From assembly GCA_029287515.1 (NCBI GenBank), contig JARFQZ010000320.1, positions 1 through 21,617 of the forward strand: a stretch of DNA of 21,617 nt, read 5' to 3'. Every line of letters begins with the position of its first letter. Position 1 is the stretch's first letter. The translations under genes were made by a program, and so were the position numbers. Below are positions 8,801 through 14,331 of the stretch, one piece after another. The DNA is from Lysobacterales bacterium (GTDB lineage Bacteria; Pseudomonadota; Gammaproteobacteria; Xanthomonadales; SZUA-36). The notes below the pieces were generated by a model. The model made no database searches and was not told where the DNA came from. It saw only the letters and a program-made list of their open reading frames with translations.

Positions 8801-9324
8801 GGGCCGGGGAAGATGCGCGCCTGACCGGAAACCTGGTACACCGGCTCTTACAACTTATTGCCGAACGGGGCGTCACCAACTGGGTGTCGAGTGGCGGAAT
8901 GGCCAGCCGGGAGAACTGGTGCCGGCAGCAACTCGCCAGTGATGGCGTAACCGGAGATAAGGCCGGCCTGATCATTGAACGCACCTCTATGGCCGTCGAA
9001 AACTGCCTGGCTTCGAAGCAAGGCCAATGGATTCTGCAGCAGCGAGATGAATCAGCCTGCGAATATGCATTGACAGCCATGCTGGACAGTCAGGCCCGGA
9101 CCATGGTGCTGGACAGGACTTTTGTGGAAAAGGGCGAGCGCTGGATCATCGACTACAAAACGTCCAGGCATTCAGGTGGCGACCTGGAAGGCTTTCTGAA
9201 AAATGAAAAGGAACGCTACGCCGGGCAAATGGAGCGATACCGCCTGGCCATGGCGATGACGGAATCTCGGCCGATAAGGACTGCCCTGTATTTTCCCTTG
9301 CTGGACCGCCTGCTGGAACTTTAG
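5854..9324 (+). CDS. AddA/RecB-like UvrD-superfamily helicase with C-terminal nuclease
   Basis: 1156 residues. All SF1A helicase signatures are intact: Walker A APAGSGKT (25-32), ITFTRKAAAEM, Walker B VDEFQDT (434-440), VGDPMQSIYRFRKAE (motif III region, 467 on), VNFRST (motif IV), MTIYGAKGLQFD (788 on, motif V) and YVAATRAK (870-877, motif VI). The C-terminus carries a RecB-type PD-(D/E)XK nuclease: LDRTF (Asp1087), IIDYKTS (Asp1100, Lys1102), then YAGQMERYRLAM. It is the motor subunit of a break-processing helicase-nuclease that prepares ends for RecA, working with the overlapping AddB-like gene. The start is GTG at 5854, inside GTGA shared with the upstream stop, with GGAG 8 bases before it. 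The stop lies 2 bp from the convergent DksA-type gene. With active-site residues in both subunits this is AddAB-like (two nucleases) rather than RecBCD-like. No RecD-like gene is present. Confidence 0.92.
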   Translation: MSHTFDDSLQRRQSRDPDHSFIVQAPAGSGKTELLTQRMLGLLSRVENPEEVVAITFTRKAAAEMNHRLVKRLQAANAEPEKDLEPHEQISRELALAALKNDRERGWNLLLQPSRLRIRTIDSLCSELARQLPVLSGLGGGQQVAEDAEPLYRLAAARTMATIEDSHDDLQADIIRVLDRYDNQYDRLVDLLTSMLSHREQWIGHLLAIRAGDGFDREALEGALAQLVEAELRSTLELARSEDLLSRLVPFIVYAAKNLPDETAQPLESLVGACDNPGNGPVTLPVTADSLQHWVTLARFLLTQSGSWRSRITKTEGFPALEKTRGEERAQRQQMKEGFTELLSSLGHNEELLERLNVLRLLPRPDYDDESWESLESLMRILIRAFQEWKVVMSESGQADFSEIASRAIQALGSEDEPSNLALRMDYRIEHLLVDEFQDTSMSQIRLLERLTAGWTPGDGRTLFLVGDPMQSIYRFRKAEVSLFIQAFEGGLFQHIALTPLQLRVNFRSTIPVLNWVNEVFPGVMPKSSDPLEDAVHYSESYPRPGAGAAGNVMTRVSVHRDDEEEARHVIEIIGQSLPEEVTAILVRSRNHASAILAQLDQLKISDPRFRYQAIDFNPLAETPAILDLASLTLALTQAADRLAWLAVLRSPFVGLDLSDLDALASAEKHRTVPDILQSLQESETAGQSVWTTAGIQRLRRVAPVLLGALQNRGRISTRERVQHAWTRLGGPACVANESELGDAATFFDLLDALETENLPIDRDTLEMRLDKLYAQPDSTASGTLRVMTIYGAKGLQFDTVILPGLNRSTGNDKGRLLHWFELAGQNQIVISPMRNAQEKERQKHEGDLIKFIADVEKRRQSLENGRLLYVAATRAKHSLYLLGAIEPTNKGEINPKNGTLLAELWPAIKQEQIPALEATLSESNAYGESGPAESPREKDPHSQPALPYRRLAADWQPPAPPEAVEQPGHEPIDVHDGIEFSWAGEDARLTGNLVHRLLQLIAERGVTNWVSSGGMASRENWCRQQLASDGVTGDKAGLIIERTSMAVENCLASKQGQWILQQRDESACEYALTAMLDSQARTMVLDRTFVEKGERWIIDYKTSRHSGGDLEGFLKNEKERYAGQMERYRLAMAMTESRPIRTALYFPLLDRLLEL

Positions 9325-9326
9325 AT

Positions 9327-9716
9327 TTACAGGGTGTGGCCTTCCGGACCGAGGTGATTGTGCTCGTACGATGTCTGGCAGGGCGTGCAGCGCTTGGCCG
9401 TCAGGCAGGCCTTCAGGCGTTCAGCTGTGATTTCGGCGGAACAATCCCCGCAGACACCATATGAACCCTTGGCAATGCGAATCAGCGCCGCATCGATGTC
9501 CCTGATCTCCTCTATGTGCATATCCAGGATTGCCAGGTTCAGATCGACCAGGAGATCGGCCACCGATTCTTCCTCGAGGTCATGAACCTGCCCGGCCAGA
9601 TCGATAAAGTGCTGTTCATCGGACCTGAGCAATTCCTGGCGGATTTCCTCTCGCAGATCGCAGAAACGCTCTTTCAGCAGCGTTTTGAATTCATGCAGTT
9701 GCCGTTCACTCAACAT
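9327..9716 (-). CDS. DksA/TraR-family C4 zinc-finger protein
   Basis: 129 residues. An N-terminal pair of long helices (about 1-83, rich in Leu/Glu, ending DIDAALIRIAKGSYG) is followed by a four-cysteine zinc finger, Cys89-x2-Cys92 (CGDC) and Cys110-x2-Cys113 (CTPC), the classic DksA/TraR layout. Such proteins enter the RNA polymerase secondary channel; DksA itself potentiates ppGpp. The acidic tip of true DksA (a DPxDRA-like loop) is not recognisable here; the corresponding turn reads GQVHDLEEESVADLL. It is therefore a DksA paralogue of unknown role, not the main DksA. It lies 101 bp downstream of ybiI on the same strand. The ribosome binding site is poor (GGGG six bases before ATG). Confidence 0.85.
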   Translation of the reverse strand: MLSERQLHEFKTLLKERFCDLREEIRQELLRSDEQHFIDLAGQVHDLEEESVADLLVDLNLAILDMHIEEIRDIDAALIRIAKGSYGVCGDCSAEITAERLKACLTAKRCTPCQTSYEHNHLGPEGHTL

Positions 9717-9817
9717 GGCGTGCCCCGGGTGAATTTCCTGACGCCTTAACCATAATCACTCGCGTGACGACCGCACTTGATGTGGCTCAAGATTTGAGAC
9801 GATTCTCGATCGACTGC

Positions 9818-10084
9818 CTACCTGAGCTGGCTGTCCTTGCTGCCCCGGCGGTTGTAGCCGCTGGTGGCGGCTTTTTCCGAATCTTCCGCTTCCTGGCAGG
9901 CCACGCACAGTCGCACTCCGGGTATGGCCCGCCTCCGGGCTTCGGGAATCCCGGCCCCGCACTCTTCGCATTCCGCGAGGCTTTCGCCCCTGGGCATCTG
10001 GCTGCGGGCACGTTGCACGGCATCCTCGATGGTGGCATCGATCTGATCCTGTACTGCCCCGTCTTTGGCGAAACCTCCGGCCAT
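9818..10084 (-). CDS. ybiI: YbiI, DksA/TraR-type C4 zinc-finger protein
   Basis: 88 residues, the same length as E. coli YbiI, and recognisable throughout: QIDATIEDAVQRAR, PRGESLAECEECGAGIPEAR, AIPGVRLCVACQ and the conserved tail YNRRGSKDSQLR. The zinc finger is Cys39-x2-Cys42 with Cys60-x2-Cys63. The coiled-coil is far shorter than in DksA, so action on RNA polymerase through the secondary channel would have to differ; the cellular role of YbiI is not established. The start at 10084 is supported by GGAG six bases upstream. It is transcribed divergently from the proline iminopeptidase gene, and a second DksA-like gene follows on the same strand. Confidence 0.93.
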   Translation of the reverse strand: MAGGFAKDGAVQDQIDATIEDAVQRARSQMPRGESLAECEECGAGIPEARRRAIPGVRLCVACQEAEDSEKAATSGYNRRGSKDSQLR

Positions 10085-10121
10085 GATGATCTCCGTTACC
10101 CAATGGTGGATGTCCAGGCTC

Positions 10122-10127
10122 TATAAT
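10122..10127 (+). promoter_or_regulatory. Candidate -10 box upstream of proline iminopeptidase
   Basis: A perfect TATAAT lies 46 bases before the pip ATG, in the 89 bp gap between ybiI and pip. No good -35 hexamer is seen at 16-18 bp (the 17 bp position reads CCCAAT), so activator help or an alternative promoter is possible. The pip ribosome binding site is AGGA at 10163-10166, seven bases before ATG. Confidence 0.45.
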
Positions 10128-10173
10128 CGCTGTTTGTTCTTCACGGGTCAAAACGCCCGAACAGGATACAAGC

Positions 10174-11142
10174 ATGGCCAACGAACACTTTTTCCCGTCC
10201 ATCCAACCGTACCAGACCGGCACGATCGAGGTCGATCCCCCCCACGTTCTGTACTGGGAACAATGTGGCAATCCGCAGGGAGAGCCGATCCTGTTCCTGC
10301 ATGGCGGGCCGGGTGCCGGCTGTACGGAGCTGGATCGCTGCTTCTTCGATCCGGAGCATTTCCGTATCGTCATTTTCGACCAGCGCGGTTGCGGGCGCTC
10401 CAGCCCCATCGGCGAACTGGGCAACAACACGATGGCGGACACTGCCCGTGATATCGAGCAATTGCGGGAAACGCTTGGCATAGAGCGCTGGCACGTATTC
10501 GGTGGTTCTTACGGCAGCACCATCTCGCTGTTCTATGCACAGGAATATCCCGAGCGCTGCAGGAGCCTGGTGCTTCGCGGCATCTGGTTGCTGCGCCAGG
10601 AGGAAATCGACTGGTGGTTATACCGGGCGGGGATGGTTCAGCCGGAATTGTGGGACAGGTTTGCCGGGTTCATCCCGGAAGAGGAACGGGACGACCTGCT
10701 GGAAGCCTACTGGAAACGCCTGACCGGCGATGACCGGGAACTGGCCCTGGAAGCCGCAAAGCGCTGGGCGATCTACGAAACGGCCTGTTGCACTTTGCTG
10801 CCCAATGAAGAATTCCTCAGCCACTTTGCCGAAGACGATACCGCCTGGGCCGTCGCGCGGCTCGAAGCCCACTACTTCCGCAATGTAAACCCGGACCCGG
10901 AGACCTTGCTGCTGGACCGGGTCGAACGGATCAGGAACATCCCCGCGTTCGCGGTACACGGCCGCTACGACATTGTCTGCCCGATCAAAAGCCTGCTGGA
11001 CCTGGCAAAAGCGTGGCCTGAACTCGACTACACCGTCGCCCCGGATTCAGGACATTCTTCACACGAACCGGGAATTACACGGGAACTGGTGGCGGCGACC
11101 AACCGGATTATGAAGTCGGGAACCCCTGTCAGGGGAGGCTAG
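10174..11142 (+). CDS. pip: Proline iminopeptidase (prolyl aminopeptidase), S33 family
   Basis: 322 residues, normal length. This alpha/beta-hydrolase removes N-terminal proline from peptides in the cytoplasm; no signal peptide is visible. Recognisable elements are the oxyanion-hole region FLHGGPGAGC (41-50), VIFDQRGCGRSSP, the nucleophile elbow GGSYGS (Ser112), and the acid and base in GRYDIVCP (Asp266) and SGHSSHE (His294). The family consensus elbow is GGSWGS, so Tyr replaces Trp at 113, a mild change. AGGA precedes the start with 7-base spacing. The gene ends in a CTAG that also contains the stop of the convergent DUF4124 gene. Confidence 0.93.
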   Translation: MANEHFFPSIQPYQTGTIEVDPPHVLYWEQCGNPQGEPILFLHGGPGAGCTELDRCFFDPEHFRIVIFDQRGCGRSSPIGELGNNTMADTARDIEQLRETLGIERWHVFGGSYGSTISLFYAQEYPERCRSLVLRGIWLLRQEEIDWWLYRAGMVQPELWDRFAGFIPEEERDDLLEAYWKRLTGDDRELALEAAKRWAIYETACCTLLPNEEFLSHFAEDDTAWAVARLEAHYFRNVNPDPETLLLDRVERIRNIPAFAVHGRYDIVCPIKSLLDLAKAWPELDYTVAPDSGHSSHEPGITRELVAATNRIMKSGTPVRGG

Positions 11143-11591
11143 TTACGGCCCGCGCCCGGTGGCCTTAGCACGGCGGTTTCGTAGGGTACTGCAATCGGTG
11201 GCTGTGGCCGTGGTGGCTGAGGGCGGTAATAGGGATAGTTCCAGAACGACCCCGAGTTGTAGCGGTCCACGTATTGGACCTTTGGCTGGCGGGCCGCTGC
11301 GTCGCGCTGGCGTTTCAGCTCGGCTTCGCGCTTCTCCTTCATCTCCTCGCGCAACGCCGCCATCCGCTCCTGCTGCTGGGCAACGCCGTAGCGGTCTTCT
11401 TCAGGATCGTAATCAGTGGGAGTTGTATCTTCGACGGTCATTTTCCGAACGCCACTGACCTGGCCGGAAGGCGCACTCTGGGTGAAGTGGGAAACGCCGT
11501 TTTCGTCCACCCAGTGGTAAACCTCGGTTCCGGCCACCGCGGTGCCATACACGCAAACCAGGGCTGTCAATATGAATCCAGATAACCTCAT
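11139..11591 (-). CDS. Secreted DUF4124-domain protein
   Basis: 150 residues from the preferred start. An ATG 24 codons upstream also lies in frame, but MRLSGFILTALVCVYGTAVA forms a clean signal peptide, so 11591 is chosen. The mature N-terminus TEVYHWVDENGVSHFTQSAP is the DUF4124 motif (YKWxDExGxxHYSxxP), common in envelope proteins of Gammaproteobacteria and of unknown function. Residues about 68-105 are charged and probably coiled-coil (QQQERMAALREEMKEKREAE). The tail (about 110-145) is rich in Tyr, Pro and Arg (YYRPQPPRPQPP) and looks disordered. No well-spaced Shine-Dalgarno sequence is present. On the minus strand TATACT lies just six bases before ATG, as in the AddB-like gene. The stop overlaps the pip stop by 4 bp. 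Confidence 0.8.
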   Translation of the reverse strand: MRLSGFILTALVCVYGTAVAGTEVYHWVDENGVSHFTQSAPSGQVSGVRKMTVEDTTPTDYDPEEDRYGVAQQQERMAALREEMKEKREAELKRQRDAAARQPKVQYVDRYNSGSFWNYPYYRPQPPRPQPPIAVPYETAVLRPPGAGRN

Positions 11592-11666
11592 ACCCTTAGT
11601 ATAGGCCGCTTTGCCGATCGTATATACTGCCTGAAGAGCCTGCGTCATCAGTTTCCGGAGCACCTC
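11592..11666. promoter_or_regulatory. Divergent intergenic region between DUF4124 gene and beta-lactamase-fold gene
   Basis: In this 75 bp gap the + strand gene has a good ribosome binding site (GGAG, 11657-11660, six bases before ATG). TATACT is present on both strands: 11623-11628 on + and 11603-11598 on -. No convincing -35 boxes accompany either, so promoter assignment is tentative. Confidence 0.3.
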
Positions 11667-12806
11667 ATGCTATTGAGATTGTCATTAACAGCGGTACTGA
11701 TTGCTTGTGCGGGCCTGTCCCCTGCCGCACCTGCCCTGGACCGCCAGAAACTCGCCCGGGAAGTGGGCAGCCTGTTTGCGGCAAAGGGCGTCGATAACAC
11801 AACACCGGGTTGCGCAGTAGGCGTTATAGAACACGGCCAGTGGGCCCTGCGCAGCAGCTTCGGCATGGCCAACCTGGAGCACGGTATTCCGATTACAAAC
11901 CAATCGATCTTTCGCACCGGATCGTTGGGCAAGCAGTTCACCGCGACTGCCATTGCCCTGCTGGCCGAACAGGGAAAAATTGACCTGGACGAGGATATAC
12001 ACGAATACCTGCCGGACCTGGCTGACTACGGTCACAAGGTTACCGTTCGCCAGATGATTCACCACGTCAGCGGCATACCCGACTATGAGCAAGGGCTGCC
12101 GGCGCTGCAGACTGCCGACGGCGAGGACCTGGTGCTGGAAGACGAGGACTACCTGAGCATCGAAGAGTTTTACGACCGGGTTAAGACCATCCCCCTGTTC
12201 GCACCACCCGAAACCGTGTTCGATTACTCCAACACCGCGTATTTCCTGCTGTCGCAGGTCGTCGAAGCGGTGACAGGGCAGACGCTACGCGAGTACGCGC
12301 AGGAACAGATTTTCGGTCCCTTGAAGATGAGCCAGAGTTTCTTCAATGACGAGGTCACTGACGTGGTGAAAAACCGGGTGGACGGCTACGAACGGAATGA
12401 CGACGGCAGCTATTCCATCTTCATGACCAACCTGAGCTGGGTCGGCGATGGTGGTGTTTACACCAACCTGGACGATTGGCTGAAGTGGGATCAGAACTTC
12501 TACCACAATGTTCTTGGCACTGCGGGGCAAGAGCTGGTCCACCAGATGGAGCAGTCCTACAGTGTCAGCGGAAACTACGCCTGGGGGCAGGAGGTCGAGA
12601 CCTACCGGAACCTGAAACAGGTTTCCCACACGGGGTCATGGGTTGGTTTCACCACCTATTACGTGCGTTACCCCGAGCGCCGGACCTCGATTGTCGTCTT
12701 CTGCAATTCTAACGTGATCACGGCCGACGACCTGATGAAAGTACGCGACCTGGTGCTTGATCAGATCACGGATACGCCCCACCCGAAACAGGAACAGAAC
12801 GAGTAA
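11667..12806 (+). CDS. Serine beta-lactamase-fold hydrolase (PF00144, class C/esterase type)
   Basis: 379 residues. The N-terminus is hydrophobic and exported; LIAC (11-14) fits a lipobox, so it could be a lipoprotein anchored at Cys14, or be cleaved after PAAPA. Catalytic motifs of the class C beta-lactamase/DD-peptidase/esterase family are all present: Ser86-x-x-Lys89 in RTGSLGKQFTA, Tyr187-Ser-Asn189 in FDYSNTAYFLL, and HTG (321-323) in place of the KTG triad, a substitution common in esterase-like members. GDGGVYTNLDDWLKW is also typical. The family includes D-aminopeptidases, esterases and peptidoglycan enzymes, and sequence alone does not give the substrate. True beta-lactam resistance is not implied. 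It faces a convergent methyltransferase gene 31 bp away. Confidence 0.88.
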   Translation: MLLRLSLTAVLIACAGLSPAAPALDRQKLAREVGSLFAAKGVDNTTPGCAVGVIEHGQWALRSSFGMANLEHGIPITNQSIFRTGSLGKQFTATAIALLAEQGKIDLDEDIHEYLPDLADYGHKVTVRQMIHHVSGIPDYEQGLPALQTADGEDLVLEDEDYLSIEEFYDRVKTIPLFAPPETVFDYSNTAYFLLSQVVEAVTGQTLREYAQEQIFGPLKMSQSFFNDEVTDVVKNRVDGYERNDDGSYSIFMTNLSWVGDGGVYTNLDDWLKWDQNFYHNVLGTAGQELVHQMEQSYSVSGNYAWGQEVETYRNLKQVSHTGSWVGFTTYYVRYPERRTSIVVFCNSNVITADDLMKVRDLVLDQITDTPHPKQEQNE

Positions 12807-12829
12807 AAAAAGGGGTCAGGTTAACTTCT
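12807..12829 (+). repeat. RAYT-associated-type repeat motif, solo copy
   Basis: The stretch beginning with the A-run at 12807 and containing AGGGGTCAGGTTAAC (12810-12824) resembles the short A-rich GGGGTCAGxxTAA motifs I associate with REP-type transposases (Y1/RAYT) in many gammaproteobacterial genomes. It sits between two convergent gene ends, a normal home for such repeats. I find no second copy and no transposase in the window, so this is recognition from memory only. It does not look like a terminator: no hairpin and no T-run follow. Confidence 0.35.
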
Positions 12830-12837
12830 GCCATCAC

Positions 12838-13509
12838 TTAACTAGCCAGCCAGATCGTGTGCCTGGCGCCCTTCTTGCCATGCGCGAACACCGTGGTTGC
12901 CTCAACCAGCAGACCGCAGCGCCGTAACCGGTCCTGGAATGCCGGGTCGGGACCAGCCGACCAATAAGCAAGGATGCCATCGGATTTGAGCGCCTGCTGG
13001 GCGGTGATGATTCCCTTCGTCGAGTACAGCCAGTCATTGGCGCTTTGGGTCAGCCCTTCGGGCCCGTTGTCCACGTCCAGCGCAATGACGTCGTAATAGC
13101 CCTGCCTGTCGCGCAGGAGCCTTGCGACGTCGCCCACGTAAACTTTCGTTCGTGGATCATTCAATGGAAAACCGCTGTGCTCACCCAGCGGGCCCCGATT
13201 CCATTCAACTACTTCGGGAATCAATTCTGCCACGGTCACTTCGGCGCCATCACCGATTTCCCTGAGCGCGGCCGCCAGTGTAAATCCCATCCCCAGGCCG
13301 CCGATCAATACCCGGGCGGTATCGCGGTTTCGCAGTTTGCGGCATGGCAGGGCGCCCAGTGCATCCTCCGAGCCATGCTTGCGGGTGCTCATCAATTCGC
13401 CACCACCGGAAGATATGGTGATGAAGAAATCGTCCTTCCCCTGGTGCAGGCGCAGAGATTGCCCGCTGCCGGGGATCGGTGCTTCGCCAAGCAGAGTCCA
13501 GTGCCTCAT
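12838..13509 (-). CDS. Spermidine-synthase-like SAM-dependent methyltransferase-fold protein
   Basis: 223 residues. The Rossmann core shows motif I VLIGGLGMGFT (67-77), the acidic strand end VAELIPEV (Glu95), VYVGDV (123-128) and DVIALDVDNGPEG (140-152), all in the pattern of spermidine/spermine synthases. The small N-terminal beta domain that closes over the polyamine in true SpeE is reduced to about 60 residues (FFITISSGGGELMSTRKHGSEDALG), as in a common group of about 220-residue 'spermine synthase' paralogues in Proteobacteria. No speD or other polyamine gene is near, so polyamine synthesis is not supported. GGA lies six bases upstream of the start. It is divergent from yajQ. Confidence 0.82.
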   Translation of the reverse strand: MRHWTLLGEAPIPGSGQSLRLHQGKDDFFITISSGGGELMSTRKHGSEDALGALPCRKLRNRDTARVLIGGLGMGFTLAAALREIGDGAEVTVAELIPEVVEWNRGPLGEHSGFPLNDPRTKVYVGDVARLLRDRQGYYDVIALDVDNGPEGLTQSANDWLYSTKGIITAQQALKSDGILAYWSAGPDPAFQDRLRRCGLLVEATTVFAHGKKGARHTIWLAS

Positions 13510-13544
13510 ATAGGTTCCAGAATGGATGGTGTCGCCATTTTACG

Positions 13545-13573
13545 TTGAACAAAGCTTCCGGTGGCTCTATCTT
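13545..13573 (+). promoter_or_regulatory. Predicted sigma-70 promoter of the yajQ operon
   Basis: TTGAAC (13545-13550) and TATCTT (13568-13573) are separated by exactly 17 bases, giving the best two-box promoter in the window. Transcription would start near 13580, about 25 bases before the yajQ ATG, with AGGA at 13595-13598 as ribosome binding site (7-base spacing). It is expected to drive the operon from yajQ through the cupin gene. Confidence 0.6.
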
Positions 13574-13605
13574 GACTTCATCATATCAATTACCAGGACC
13601 CGAAC

Positions 13606-14088
13606 ATGCCCTCTTTCGACGTCGTTTCTGAAGTCAACCACCACGAACTATCCAATGCGGTCGACCAGGCCAACCGCGAGGTCAGCACACGATTCGACTT
13701 CAAGGGGACAGGTTCCAACTTCGAGCTTAACGGCTCGCAGATCACGATGAACACCGAGTCGGAGTTCCAGTTGCAGCAGATGTACGACATGCTGTGCAAC
13801 AAGCTGGTCAAGCGTGGCATAGACATTTCCTGCCTGGAGATGGCCGACCCGGTGATCCAGCTGAAAACCGCCACGCAGGTGGTGACCGTGAAGGAAGGCA
13901 TAGAGACTACCGACGCCAAAAAAATGGTCAAGCTGATCAAGGAAAAGAAACTGAAGGTACAGGCGGCCATCCAGGGTGAGCAGCTACGCGTCACCGGCAA
14001 GAAGCGCGACGACCTGCAGCAAGTTATCGCACTGCTGAAAGAAGGGGAGTTCGGCGTACCCCTGCAGTTCAAGAACTTCAGGGACTGA
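13606..14088 (+). CDS. yajQ: YajQ-family nucleotide-binding protein
   Basis: 160 residues, standard length. The sequence follows the family closely: MPSFDVVSEVNHHELSNAVD, then STRFDFKGTGSNFEL, a long central part with GIDISCLEM, and a C-terminal KKMVKLIKEKKLKVQAAIQG then VTGKKRDDLQQVIALLK. The fold is two ferredoxin-like domains. YajQ proteins bind nucleotides and, in Xanthomonas, cyclic di-GMP, acting with a LysR-type regulator; whether that holds here is unknown. First gene of a six-gene operon; the next gene starts 3 bases after its stop. Confidence 0.96.
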   Translation: MPSFDVVSEVNHHELSNAVDQANREVSTRFDFKGTGSNFELNGSQITMNTESEFQLQQMYDMLCNKLVKRGIDISCLEMADPVIQLKTATQVVTVKEGIETTDAKKMVKLIKEKKLKVQAAIQGEQLRVTGKKRDDLQQVIALLKEGEFGVPLQFKNFRD

Positions 14089-14091
14089 TCC

Positions 14092-14331
14092 ATGCGCGAC
14101 GTCGAAATTCGCCGTGAGCCGGTTGAACTTTACAAACTGCTCAAGTTCGAAGGCCTGGCTTCCAGCGGCGGCCAGGCCAAGATGCTCATTGCTGAAGGCC
14201 TGGTGACCGTGAACGGGGAAACAGAAACCCGCAAGCGCAGAAAAATCGTTTCAGGGGACATCGTGAGCTTTGCAGGCGATAAAATCCGTATTCAAACACC
14301 CAATTCATCCGAAGGCACTGGAAGAGCATGA
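14092..14331 (+). CDS. ybcJ: YbcJ-type S4-domain RNA-binding protein
   Basis: 79 residues forming essentially a single S4 domain: VELYKLLKFEGLASSGGQAK, MLIAEGLVTVNGETETRKRRK, IVSGDIVSFAGDKIRI. It resembles E. coli YbcJ (similar length and the shared AEGxVxVxGxxETRKRxKIVxGxxVSFAG pattern), a small S4 protein thought to contact RNA or ribosomes; its exact role is not established. AGGGA from the end of yajQ serves as ribosome binding site. Its last codons overlap the next start (ATGA at 14328), indicating translational coupling to the DUF885 gene. Confidence 0.9.
   Translation: MRDVEIRREPVELYKLLKFEGLASSGGQAKMLIAEGLVTVNGETETRKRRKIVSGDIVSFAGDKIRIQTPNSSEGTGRA

Noticed and set aside
9786..9798. CTCAA-GAT-TTGAG hairpin downstream of ybiI as a terminator
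   Set aside because: Only a 5 bp AT-containing stem and no T-run on either strand after it.
9756..10481. Long open frame on the minus strand (241 codons) spanning ybiI and the start of pip
   Set aside because: It overlaps two well-supported genes in other frames, and its product is low-complexity (Arg, Pro, Ser, Gly) with no recognisable motif.
11592..11663. Longer start for the DUF4124 protein
   Set aside because: The extra 24 residues precede a clean signal peptide that begins at the inner ATG.
11667..12806. Antibiotic resistance beta-lactamase
   Set aside because: SxxK and YxN motifs are present, but HTG replaces KTG and the family is dominated by esterases and peptidases, so resistance cannot be claimed.
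12838..13509. Genuine spermidine synthase
   Set aside because: The N-terminal domain is reduced and no polyamine genes are nearby; it fits the general spermidine-synthase-like group.
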